From positions 1 through 6,666 of the forward strand of contig JAEMTX010000102.1 in the NCBI GenBank assembly GCA_016462055.1: DNA of 6,666 bases, written 5' to 3'. How positions within the stretch are numbered: position 1 is the stretch's first letter; each line of letters opens with the position of its first letter. The notes under the pieces were generated by a model. It was given only the letters and a program-made list of their open reading frames with translations. It was not told the DNA's origin and searched no databases. Shown piece by piece: positions 1-5,794 of this stretch. Position numbers and translations under genes: made by a program. The stretch is from Acidimicrobiia bacterium (GTDB lineage: Bacteria; Actinomycetota; Acidimicrobiia; Acidimicrobiales; Acidimicrobilacustridaceae).

Positions 1-662
1 TCATGGTGCTGCTTGTCGACGAGCGTCCCGAAGAAGTGACTGACATGCGTCGTTCGGTCGATGGCGAGGTCATCGCGTCAACCTTCGATCGACCAGCGGA
101 GGAACACACATCAGTCGCGGAACTTGTGCTTGAGCGTGCGAAGCGTCTGGTTGAAGACGGACGTGACGTTGTTGTGATTCTTGATGGAATTACGCGCCTC
201 GCTCGTGCCTACAACCTTGCCGCTCCCACAACCGGTCGAGTGATGTCTGGCGGTATCGACACTGGTGCGCTGTATCCGCCGAAGAAGTTTTTCGGTGCGG
301 CACGCAACCTCGAAGAGGGCGGTTCGCTCACGATCATTGCGAGTGCGCTGGTCGAGACTGGCTCGAAGATGGATGACGTCATCTTTGAAGAGTTCAAGGG
401 CACCGGAAATATGGAACTGCGCCTCGATCGCCGTCTGGCCGAGCGCCGTCTTTACCCAGCGATCGACGTCGATGCGTCTTCGACTCGTCACGAGGAACTT
501 CTCTACGAACCCAAGCAACTCAAGGAAGTTCACAAGCTTCGCCGTGTGCTCGCAGGGCTCGCCGATGGGGGAAGTAGTGCCCCAGGCCTTGAGATGCTGA
601 TCGACCGATTGGGCACATTCCGCACGAATGACGAGTTCTTGGCCGAGGTGGCTAAGGGCTGA
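1..662 (+). CDS. rho: Transcription termination factor Rho, C-terminal part (5' end cut by window)
   Basis: This is the RecA-like ATPase half of Rho, the hexameric RNA helicase that ends transcription of untranslated RNA. The N-terminal RNA-binding domain and the Walker A loop lie before the window, so only about 219 residues are visible, read in the frame starting at base 3. Adding 204 to a fragment residue gives E. coli numbering with no gaps at the key sites. By that count: catalytic Glu211 and Arg212 in LVDERPEEV (fragment 5-13), Walker B Asp265 in VVILDGITR, the Q-loop around GRVMSGG (78-84), the R-loop with Lys326 in TGSKMD, KGTGN (132-136), and the arginine finger Arg366 in SSTRHEE. 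The protein ends at a TGA, 4 residues longer than E. coli Rho by this numbering. The oddity is Gly at the position of E. coli Ser266. rpmE follows 92 bases downstream, as is usual in actinobacteria. Identification is certain; the upstream start is not visible. Confidence 0.97.
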   Translation, partial: MVLLVDERPEEVTDMRRSVDGEVIASTFDRPAEEHTSVAELVLERAKRLVEDGRDVVVILDGITRLARAYNLAAPTTGRVMSGGIDTGALYPPKKFFGAARNLEEGGSLTIIASALVETGSKMDDVIFEEFKGTGNMELRLDRRLAERRLYPAIDVDASSTRHEELLYEPKQLKEVHKLRRVLAGLADGGSSAPGLEMLIDRLGTFRTNDEFLAEVAKG

Positions 663-685
663 GTCCCTGCTCAGGACGGGTTCGA

Positions 686-750
686 AGCTCATATTGCGGT
701 TCCGCTTCCCGACCGGCAGACTTGCGAGTCCCGAAATCTCTTTGGAGCTC
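686..750 (+). promoter_or_regulatory. Possible structured rpmE leader covering the Shine-Dalgarno site
   Basis: The 92 bases between rho and rpmE show no rho-independent terminator with a T-run. They can fold as follows: AGCTC (686-690) pairs with GAGCT (745-749), enclosing a hairpin CGGTT/GACCG (697-701 with 711-715, one G-U pair) and a perfect 4-bp hairpin GACT-TGCG-AGTC (719-730). The closing helix would include most of the GGAG ribosome binding site (744-747), so it could gate translation. Leader RNAs before rpmE that mediate autoregulation by L31 are known in several bacterial groups. I have not matched this stretch to any named motif, and the helices are short, so this is a tentative reading. 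Confidence 0.25.
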
Positions 751-754
751 TGCC

Positions 755-961
755 ATGAAGGCTGACATTCATCCCGACTACGTCGATTCGACCGTGAAGT
801 GTTCCTGCGGGAACACCTTCACCACGCGTTCCACGAAGGCCGAGCTCACCTCGGAACTCTGCAACGAGTGCCATCCCTTCTATACGGGCAAGCAAAAGCT
901 GGTCGACACCGGCGGACGTATCGAGAAGTTCGAGAAGCGTTACGGCAAGCGCCGCAAATAG
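755..961 (+). CDS. rpmE: 50S ribosomal protein L31, zinc-binding (C+) form
   Basis: A 68-residue protein of the large ribosomal subunit; L31 sits at the subunit interface and contributes to the bridge with the small subunit. It begins MKADIHPDY, the classic L31 opening, and has CHPFYTGKQ as C-HPFxTGKQ (39-47) and the TGGR motif (52-55). Cys16, Cys18, Cys36 and Cys39 form the zinc site, so this is the C+ type rather than the cysteine-free paralogue made under zinc starvation. The ATG at 755 is chosen because GGAG (744-747) sits 7 bases before it and the product then starts exactly as the family does. An in-frame TTG at 722 would add 11 residues without family support. The C-terminus is basic (EKRYGKRRK). 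The next gene starts 37 bases downstream. Confidence 0.97.
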   Translation: MKADIHPDYVDSTVKCSCGNTFTTRSTKAELTSELCNECHPFYTGKQKLVDTGGRIEKFEKRYGKRRK

Positions 962-987
962 CGGTAGTTCTGAGCCACTGCGCGGTC

Positions 988-992
988 AGGAG
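988..992 (+). promoter_or_regulatory. Ribosome binding site fixing the GTG start of the unknown gene
   Basis: AGGAG lies 6 bases before GTG at 999. It supports a GTG start for the 338-residue protein and argues against the overlapping reading frame that opens at 799. Confidence 0.7.
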
Positions 993-998
993 CCGACC

Positions 999-2015
999 GT
1001 GCCCCTCGATCCAAATCAACGAACCCGATTGCTCGCCGCGAAAGCAAGAGCGCTCGTTGGCGATGCCACAGGGATCGATCAATCTGAACTCCGAACGACG
1101 CCGTTCACTGGCGGGGCAATGGTGCATGTCGGCGAAGCACTTTGGTGTCTGCTCGATGATGGCGCGATCCGGAGCTTCGGACCAGCAATGGTCTTGGCCG
1201 ATCGCGAGCGCTTCGAGACCTTTCACGTCATGGCCGAATCGGAAGCAACTTCAGGCGTGCTTGCTCGGCGCGCCGCTCAATTTACGAACGGCCCTTCGGT
1301 GTGGCGAATCGAGGGCCGAACCCTCGTGGCCGCCGTGCCCGCGCCCACGCCGGTCCCCGTGGAACCATCAGCAGCGGCGCGTGAACTCATCGGAATGTTG
1401 ACCGCTGCCGGCGTTGACGTCTCGGTAGAACACGGCGAGATCCGTGGCGAATTGCGAGGTTTAGAAATCGCCCGTGTTGTTGAGTCACCCGATGGCACTC
1501 GACTGGAAGTCGGTGTGGGCCGCCACGACCGAGAAGCATTCACAATGGTGCATGGCAATCTTCCAACTGCACTGGCATTGGAATCGGTTATCTCGAGCGT
1601 CGATGCCGTTCGCCGGGCCGAAGCCGAAGCCCATCCATTGCGGCATCTTGCTCCCGAAGGCTGGTTGCGTTGGCGCCTTGTCCATGACCCTCAGCTCATC
1701 GGAGCCCGTGAGCTCCGACCGGTCCAGCCGCCATTGTCTCGTGACAGCGTCAAAGACGTCGGCGCTTCAATAGCTGTTGGTCTTGATGACAAAGGCGCGT
1801 CGATCGTCGTGGCCTGTTCTGTGGGCATCGATCTCGATGTCGTTCCAACTGCGGCCGATGCTCGTGCGCTGAACGATCCTTCGGCTCGTGTCGTGATCGT
1901 TGTTCCTGAACGAGACGATCATCCTGCGACACGGAAGCTTGCTAGCCAGCTTCTGGGGCCTGCTGAAGTTGTCGGGCTGTCGGGCGAGTGGCGCGAGAGC
2001 GAGACTGCATCATGA
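999..2015 (+). CDS. Uncharacterised 338-residue protein between rpmE and prfA
   Basis: I do not recognise this family. The protein seems cytoplasmic: no signal peptide or membrane segment is visible. It reads as two parts joined by a proline-rich linker (VPAPTPVPVEPS, about residues 113-124). The N-terminal part (1-112) contains VGEALWCLLDDGAIRSFGP, which looks like beta hairpins. The C-terminal part (about 125-338) is mixed alpha/beta. It contains a tryptophan-rich turn (EGWLRWRLVHDP), a hydrophobic strand followed by acidic residues (GIDLDVVP, 276-283) and a second strand ending VVIVVPERDDHP (298-309). The strand-acid pattern could suit a nuclease-like or NTPase-like core, but I cannot assign one. 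The start is GTG with AGGAG 6 bases upstream. Its TGA overlaps the ATG of prfA (ATGA at 2012-2015), so it is probably translated with RF1 and belongs to the same operon. Base use resembles the neighbours, with no sign of recent transfer. The gene being real is well supported; its function is unknown. Confidence 0.85.
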   Translation: MPLDPNQRTRLLAAKARALVGDATGIDQSELRTTPFTGGAMVHVGEALWCLLDDGAIRSFGPAMVLADRERFETFHVMAESEATSGVLARRAAQFTNGPSVWRIEGRTLVAAVPAPTPVPVEPSAAARELIGMLTAAGVDVSVEHGEIRGELRGLEIARVVESPDGTRLEVGVGRHDREAFTMVHGNLPTALALESVISSVDAVRRAEAEAHPLRHLAPEGWLRWRLVHDPQLIGARELRPVQPPLSRDSVKDVGASIAVGLDDKGASIVVACSVGIDLDVVPTAADARALNDPSARVVIVVPERDDHPATRKLASQLLGPAEVVGLSGEWRESETAS

Positions 2016-3085
2016 GCATGCTCGAACGTCTTCCTGGTCTTGAGCGCGAATACGCAGAGATCGAGGGATCCCTCGCTGATCCAACTGTGATTTCAGAGCA
2101 GAAGCGTTATGCGGAACTCAATCGTCGATATCGCGATCTCGGTGAACTCGTGAGCCGATTGCGTGAGCTCGCCCAATCGACCGAGGATCTCGCTGCTGCT
2201 CGCGAAATGTTCACCGATGCCGACGGTGCCGATCGCGAAATGTTGCGAAACGAAATCGACACAGCCGAACTCGCCATTGATCGACTTGATGAAGAGATCA
2301 AAGTCCTCCTGTTGCCGAAGGACCCGAACGATGCTCGCAATGTCATTGTTGAGCTTCGTGGTGCCGAAGGTGGCGAAGAAGCCAACTTGTTCGCTCGAGA
2401 CCTGTTTGAGATGTATCGAGGCTTTGCTACAAAGCAAAACTGGAAGTTCGAGATTATGGACGCGCAGGCTTCTGATCTTGGGGGCTATTCAGACGTGACC
2501 TTCCGTCTCGCCGGCGATGGCGTCTGGTCAAAAATGAAACACGAAGGCGGTGTCCATCGAGTCCAGCGCGTTCCGGTTACGGAAAGTCAGGGTCGAGTTC
2601 ATACGTCTTCAGCGACGGTGACCGTGCTCCCAGAAGCTGATGAGGTCGACGTTGTTCTCGACCCCAACGAACTTCGAATCGACGTATATCGCTCTTCCGG
2701 TCCTGGTGGTCAGTCCGTGAACACCACCGATTCTGCTGTTCGTATTACGCATCTCCCCACTGGTGTCGTTGTTGCGATGCAGGACGAAAAAAGCCAAATT
2801 CAGAATCGTGAAAAAGCGATGCGCGTGCTTCGTAGCCGGCTGCTGCAGGCCGAACAAGAGAAACAAGCCGCCGAAGCATCGGGCGCAAGAAAAGCCCAAA
2901 CCGGTGGCGGTGGTCGTTCCGAAAAGGTGCGTACTTACAACTTCAAAGAAAACCGCCTCACTGATCACCGGATTGGCCTCACTCTTTACAAGCTGGACAA
3001 GGTTCTCGGTGGCGAACTCGATGAAGTCATCGACGCACTTGTCGCTGACGAACGGGCAACTCAGTTGGCCGAACGCGACATATGA
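2012..3085 (+). CDS. prfA: Peptide chain release factor 1 (RF1)
   Basis: A class I release factor that reads UAA and UAG in the ribosomal A site and triggers hydrolysis of peptidyl-tRNA. From ATG 2012 it is 357 residues, close to E. coli RF1 (about 360). An N-terminal coiled-coil-like domain runs to about residue 105, including LLLPKDPND. The stop-codon recognition tripeptide is Pro188-Val189-Thr190 (PxT, which marks RF1; RF2 has SPF) within VQRVPVTESQGRVHTS. The catalytic GGQ is at 232-234 in SSGPGGQSVNTTDSAVR. The closing part has the family's RTYNFKENRLTDHR. The ATG at 2012 overlaps the stop of the upstream gene (ATGA); only a weak purine stretch precedes it, so translational coupling is likely. 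A second in-frame ATG at 2018 is possible and would remove two residues. No programmed frameshift is present, as expected for RF1. The last bases overlap prmC by ATGA. Confidence 0.98.
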   Translation: MSMLERLPGLEREYAEIEGSLADPTVISEQKRYAELNRRYRDLGELVSRLRELAQSTEDLAAAREMFTDADGADREMLRNEIDTAELAIDRLDEEIKVLLLPKDPNDARNVIVELRGAEGGEEANLFARDLFEMYRGFATKQNWKFEIMDAQASDLGGYSDVTFRLAGDGVWSKMKHEGGVHRVQRVPVTESQGRVHTSSATVTVLPEADEVDVVLDPNELRIDVYRSSGPGGQSVNTTDSAVRITHLPTGVVVAMQDEKSQIQNREKAMRVLRSRLLQAEQEKQAAEASGARKAQTGGGGRSEKVRTYNFKENRLTDHRIGLTLYKLDKVLGGELDEVIDALVADERATQLAERDI

Positions 3086-3963
3086 GCGATAACACCACGA
3101 CATGGCGAGAGGTCGCCGCTGAAACCGAAGCGCGGCTTTCCGGTGTCACGGCCTCGCCGGCAAATGAAACCCGTTGGATTGTCGAGCGCGCTGCGGGCTT
3201 CGATGGGTCTGAGTATGTGCTCGGTCTCGACGAGAAGGTCACCGAACGGGGAATGCATTTCCACGACCTAATGGTTGAACGACGACTCGAGGGTGAGCCG
3301 CTGCAATACGTGCTTGGTCGTTGGGGATTTCGCACATTGGATCTATTCGTCGATCGACGTGTTCTCATCCCGCGTCCCGAAACGGAAGTCGTTGCTGGCC
3401 TGGCTATCGCTGAATTGCAGTCAATGCGTGCGAACGGAATCGATCGGCCCGTCGTCGTTGATCTCGGCACAGGCTCAGGAGCGATTGGGCTTTCCGTAGC
3501 AGCCGAAGTGGAACGCGCAGAAGTGTGGATCAGCGATGCGTCAACTGATGCACTTGTGGTGGCGCGTTCAAATCTCGCCGGTATCGGTCGAGCTGCTACC
3601 CGGGTGCGCGCGGTTGAAGGATCGTGGTTTGAAGCGCTTCCAGAAGAACTGACTGGAACGATCGACCTGATTGTCAGTAATCCTCCCTATGTCGCGATCG
3701 GTGACGAGGTCGAGGATGTTGTTCGAGAATGGGAACCGATGTCAGCGTTGTTCGCCGGCGATGACGGACTCGATGACATTCGAAAAATTGTGACTGGTGC
3801 AGTGACTTGGCTGCGGCCTGGTGGAACATTGGTTCTCGAGATGGCTCCCGATCAGGTGCCAATGGTGTCTGATCTGGCACTCGCAAACGGCTTTGTCACT
3901 GTCGAATGCCATAGCGATCTCGCCGGTCGACCTCGAGCAGTTGTCGCTCGGGTAGGCGGCTGA
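3082..3963 (+). CDS. prmC: Release factor glutamine methyltransferase PrmC (HemK)
   Basis: A SAM-dependent enzyme that N5-methylates the glutamine of the GGQ motif in release factors, here Gln234 of the adjacent RF1, which speeds peptide release. The 293-residue product has the small helical N-terminal substrate-binding domain (about 1-80, ending EPLQYVLGRW). Next come VLIPRPETE (94-102), the SAM-binding loop VVDLGTGSGAIGL (125-137), an acidic residue after the next strand (SDAS, 151-154) and the signature NPPY (200-203) that holds the target amide. All expected motifs are intact. The ATG overlaps the prfA stop (ATGA, 3082-3085) and lacks a strong Shine-Dalgarno site, which again suggests coupled translation of enzyme and substrate. 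In many actinobacteria the next gene is the tRNA threonylcarbamoyladenosine gene (sua5/tsaC); here it is a permease. Confidence 0.97.
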   Translation: MSDNTTTWREVAAETEARLSGVTASPANETRWIVERAAGFDGSEYVLGLDEKVTERGMHFHDLMVERRLEGEPLQYVLGRWGFRTLDLFVDRRVLIPRPETEVVAGLAIAELQSMRANGIDRPVVVDLGTGSGAIGLSVAAEVERAEVWISDASTDALVVARSNLAGIGRAATRVRAVEGSWFEALPEELTGTIDLIVSNPPYVAIGDEVEDVVREWEPMSALFAGDDGLDDIRKIVTGAVTWLRPGGTLVLEMAPDQVPMVSDLALANGFVTVECHSDLAGRPRAVVARVGG

Positions 3964-3965
3964 TC

Positions 3966-4799
3966 ATGCCCGTTATTCTCGCCCTGATCTCATCACTTCT
4001 TTGGGGGACTTCTGACTTCTTTGGGGGCACTGCCTCAAAAAAGTCGCCGTCAACCACCGTGCTTCTGTGGGCAAGCCTCGTAGCGCTCCCTGTGATCATC
4101 GTCGTCACGTTGATCAGTGGTGATTTTGTTTTCGATTCAACCGTGGTGAGCTGGGGAATCCTCGCTGGTGTGTCGTGTTCGATCGGCATTGTGTTGCTCT
4201 ATCGGGGTCTGGCATCGGGCCCCATGGGTGTCGTGGCACCGATCGCGAGCACGTCAGTCCTGGTGCCTGTGATCGCGGGTTTCGTGCGGGGTGAAAGCCC
4301 GGGGGCTTGGCAAACCATCGGAATCGCGATTGCCATTGTCGGTGTGATTCTCGCTGGGGGTCCACATGTGCGTGATTTCCGCACAGGAGGTCATCGCCCG
4401 ATCTTGTTGGCGCTCGGCGCCGCGTTGGGAATCGGTATTTCGTTGCTTGCCGTTGCGAACGGAAGCGACCACAGTGCCTATTCGACACTTCTCGTCATGC
4501 GGTTTGTTTACCCGGTGTTGCTCTTTGCGATCGTTCTCGCGACACGCGCACCACGCAAGCCGGCAACTTCAGTCCTTCCGATGGTTGCTGTTGCGGGAAT
4601 CGGTGATGTTATTGCTGTGACGCTTTACGGCGTGGCGACGCAATCTGGCTCACTACCCGTGGTCGCTGCGCTTGCATCAATGTTCCCGGTAATGACCCTT
4701 GTTCTTGCCCGTCAAGTGCACCATGAGCGCCTCGAACGCGAACAGTGGGTCGGAACTGCGTTGGCACTTATTGGTGTGATCGTGGTTGTCACGACCTGA
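3966..4799 (+). CDS. EamA/DMT-superfamily membrane permease, substrate unknown
   Basis: A 277-residue, very hydrophobic protein with about ten predicted membrane helices. By eye they lie near residues 3-22, 31-51, 60-80, 86-106, 115-132, 145-162, 172-192, 202-222, 228-248 and 258-275. It shows the two-fold EamA repeat: WGTSDFFGG after the first helix, a SxxLVPVIAGFVRGE block followed by GIAIAIVGVILAGG in the first half, and ASMFPVMTLVLARQVHHERL followed by GTALALIGVIVVV in the second. Family members move small metabolites (amino acids, nucleotide-related compounds and others) across the inner membrane, and sequence alone does not give the substrate. ATG 3966 comes 2 bases after the prmC stop, with AGGCGG at 3954-3959 as a plausible binding site, so it is likely in the same transcript. 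Its end converges on menB with a 10-base gap. A 13-base direct repeat lies near its 5' end. Confidence 0.88.
   Translation: MPVILALISSLLWGTSDFFGGTASKKSPSTTVLLWASLVALPVIIVVTLISGDFVFDSTVVSWGILAGVSCSIGIVLLYRGLASGPMGVVAPIASTSVLVPVIAGFVRGESPGAWQTIGIAIAIVGVILAGGPHVRDFRTGGHRPILLALGAALGIGISLLAVANGSDHSAYSTLLVMRFVYPVLLFAIVLATRAPRKPATSVLPMVAVAGIGDVIAVTLYGVATQSGSLPVVAALASMFPVMTLVLARQVHHERLEREQWVGTALALIGVIVVVTT
3995..4027 (+). repeat. 13-base direct repeat inside the permease gene
   Basis: ACTTCTTTGGGGG occurs at 3995-4007 and again, identically, at 4015-4027. The copies are 20 bases apart and fall in different codon phases, so the repeat does not come from a repeated peptide. Loss or gain of one unit would change the length by 20 bases and shift the frame about 10-20 codons into the gene. 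Confidence 0.8.
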
Positions 4800-4809
4800 A
4801 GTTCTGCGT

Positions 4810-5712
4810 TTAGAAATGCCAGGGATAGGCGGACCAATCAGGGTCACGCTTTTCTAAAAAGGAATCGCGTCCTTCGGCGGCTTCATCGGTTCCATAGGCG
4901 AGTCGGGTGGCTTCGCCAGCAAAAATTTGCTGTCCAACAAGTCCGTCGTCGATGAGATTGAACGAGTACTTCAGCATTCGCTGAGCGGTAGGGCTTTTGC
5001 CGTTAATCATTGCTGCCCATTCAAGAGCAACCTTCTCTAAGTCGGCATGAGGCACGACTTCGTTCACTGCGCCCATCTGAAACATTTGCGCGGCGCTGTA
5101 TTCGCGCCCCAAGAAGAAGATTTCGCGAGCGAACTTTTGGCCGACCTGACGTGCGAGGTATGCAGAGCCAAAGCCTCCGTCGAAACTCGCGACATCGGCA
5201 TCGGTCTGTTTGAACTTTGCATGCTCTTCACTCGCGAGTGTGAGATCACAAACGACATGAAGGCTGTGACCACCGCCCGCCGCCCAACCGGGCACGACAC
5301 AAATGACAATCTTCGGCATGAAACGAATGAGACGCTGCACTTCGAGAATGTGAAGTCGACCGCTGCGCGCCGGATCAATTGAGTCTGCAGTTTCGCCGTC
5401 GGCGTAGCGATAGCCGTCTTTGCCGCGGATGCGCTGGTCGCCGCCTGAACAAAACGCCCAGCCACCGTCTCGGGGTGATGGTCCGTTGCCGGTGAGTAGG
5501 ACACACCCAACGTCGCTGGACATGCGGGCGTGGTCGAGGGCCCGGTAGAGTTCATCGACGGTTTGAGGGCGGAAGGCGTTGCGGATTTCGGGTCGATTGA
5601 ACGCAACCCGCACCGTTCCTTGATCGACAGCGCGGTGATAGGTGATGTCGACGAGGTCCTCAAATCCAGCGATTGGGCGCCAAGCAGCGGGATCAAAAAG
5701 TTCCGAGACCAT
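4810..5712 (-). CDS. menB: 1,4-dihydroxy-2-naphthoyl-CoA synthase (MenB)
   Basis: A crotonase-fold enzyme that closes the second ring of menaquinone by an intramolecular Claisen (Dieckmann-type) condensation of o-succinylbenzoyl-CoA. The 300-residue product closely tracks the mycobacterial MenB sequence as I recall it: VRVAFNRPEIRNAFRP (34-49), GGWAFCSGGDQRIRG (83-97, CoA/oxyanion region), GWAAGGGHSLHVVCDL (142-157, oxyanion hole) and FKQTDADVASFDGG (167-180). With an offset of 14, the mycobacterial catalytic residues Asp185, Ser190 and Asp192 correspond to Asp171, Ser176 and Asp178. Having Asp at 171, where E. coli-type enzymes have Gly and use bicarbonate, points to the bicarbonate-independent type. 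The C-terminus DWSAYPWHF also fits. ATG 5712 is preferred because GGAGG lies 5 bases upstream; in-frame GTG 5769 and ATG 5751 would add sequence without family support. No other men gene is in the window. Confidence 0.97.
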   Translation of the reverse strand: MVSELFDPAAWRPIAGFEDLVDITYHRAVDQGTVRVAFNRPEIRNAFRPQTVDELYRALDHARMSSDVGCVLLTGNGPSPRDGGWAFCSGGDQRIRGKDGYRYADGETADSIDPARSGRLHILEVQRLIRFMPKIVICVVPGWAAGGGHSLHVVCDLTLASEEHAKFKQTDADVASFDGGFGSAYLARQVGQKFAREIFFLGREYSAAQMFQMGAVNEVVPHADLEKVALEWAAMINGKSPTAQRMLKYSFNLIDDGLVGQQIFAGEATRLAYGTDEAAEGRDSFLEKRDPDWSAYPWHF

Positions 5713-5717
5713 GAATT

Positions 5718-5722
5718 CCTCC
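5718..5722 (-). promoter_or_regulatory. Ribosome binding site of menB
   Basis: On the minus strand GGAGG is followed by AATTC and then ATG at 5712. This strong site settles the menB start over the two in-frame upstream candidates. Confidence 0.85.
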
Positions 5723-5745
5723 GGTCGGATCAGGCGGGTTGCGCC

Positions 5746-5751
5746 TACCAT
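5746..5751 (+). promoter_or_regulatory. Possible -10 element for the cyclic-nucleotide-binding gene
   Basis: TACCAT matches the bacterial -10 consensus at four of six positions, including the key first TA and final T. No good -35 hexamer is visible 16-19 bases before it. Transcription would begin near 5758, at the first base of the inverted repeat. The minus-strand reading CATGGT (5747-5752) could serve menB but is weaker. The 82-base gap must hold both promoters because the genes diverge. Confidence 0.25.
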
Positions 5752-5757
5752 GATCGC

Positions 5758-5775
5758 GGACGGGGGCACCCGTCC
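5758..5775. repeat. Perfect 7-bp inverted repeat between menB and the divergent gene
   Basis: GGACGGG (5758-5764) and CCCGTCC (5769-5775) are exact reverse complements separated by GGCA. As DNA this could be an operator for a dimeric regulator acting on both divergent genes. As RNA it would be a very stable GC-rich hairpin with a 4-base loop in the 5' untranslated region of either transcript. It lies 19 bases before the start codon at 5795, and no T-run follows on either strand, so it is not a typical intrinsic terminator. Confidence 0.55.
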
Positions 5776-5783
5776 ATGCCGAA

Positions 5784-5790
5784 AGGTGAG
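5784..5790 (+). promoter_or_regulatory. Ribosome binding site of the cyclic-nucleotide-binding gene
   Basis: AGGTGAG lies 4 bases before ATG 5795 and supports this start. The frame stays open upstream to an ATG at 5642, but that would run through the divergent promoter region and into menB. Confidence 0.6.
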
Positions 5791-5794
5791 AATT

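Noticed and set aside
111..692. 193-codon open frame on - opposite rho
   Set aside because: It lies opposite well-conserved Rho sequence; the peptide has no recognisable motif and no plausible start signal.
694..722. Possible promoter before rpmE: TTGCGG (694-699), 17-base spacer, CAGACT (717-722)
   Set aside because: The -10 matches the consensus at only three of six positions and the region is GC-rich, so chance is as likely. rpmE may have its own promoter, but I cannot place it.
799..1401. 200-codon open frame on + overlapping rpmE and the start of the unknown gene
   Set aside because: It lacks a ribosome binding site, overlaps a certain gene (rpmE), and its product is a Ser/Arg/Pro-rich low-complexity shadow. 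The GTG 999 frame has AGGAG and couples to prfA.
2609..3103. 164-codon open frame on - opposite prfA
   Set aside because: It is antisense to the GGQ half of RF1. Its length is explained by codon bias in the opposite strand.
3027..3470. 147-codon open frame on - opposite prmC
   Set aside because: It is rich in Arg, Ser and Thr, as expected from reading coding sequence backwards, and prmC motifs on + are intact.
4802..4815. Hairpin TTCT/AGAA in the gap between the permease and menB as a terminator
   Set aside because: The stem has only four mostly A-T pairs and there is no T-run after it on either strand.
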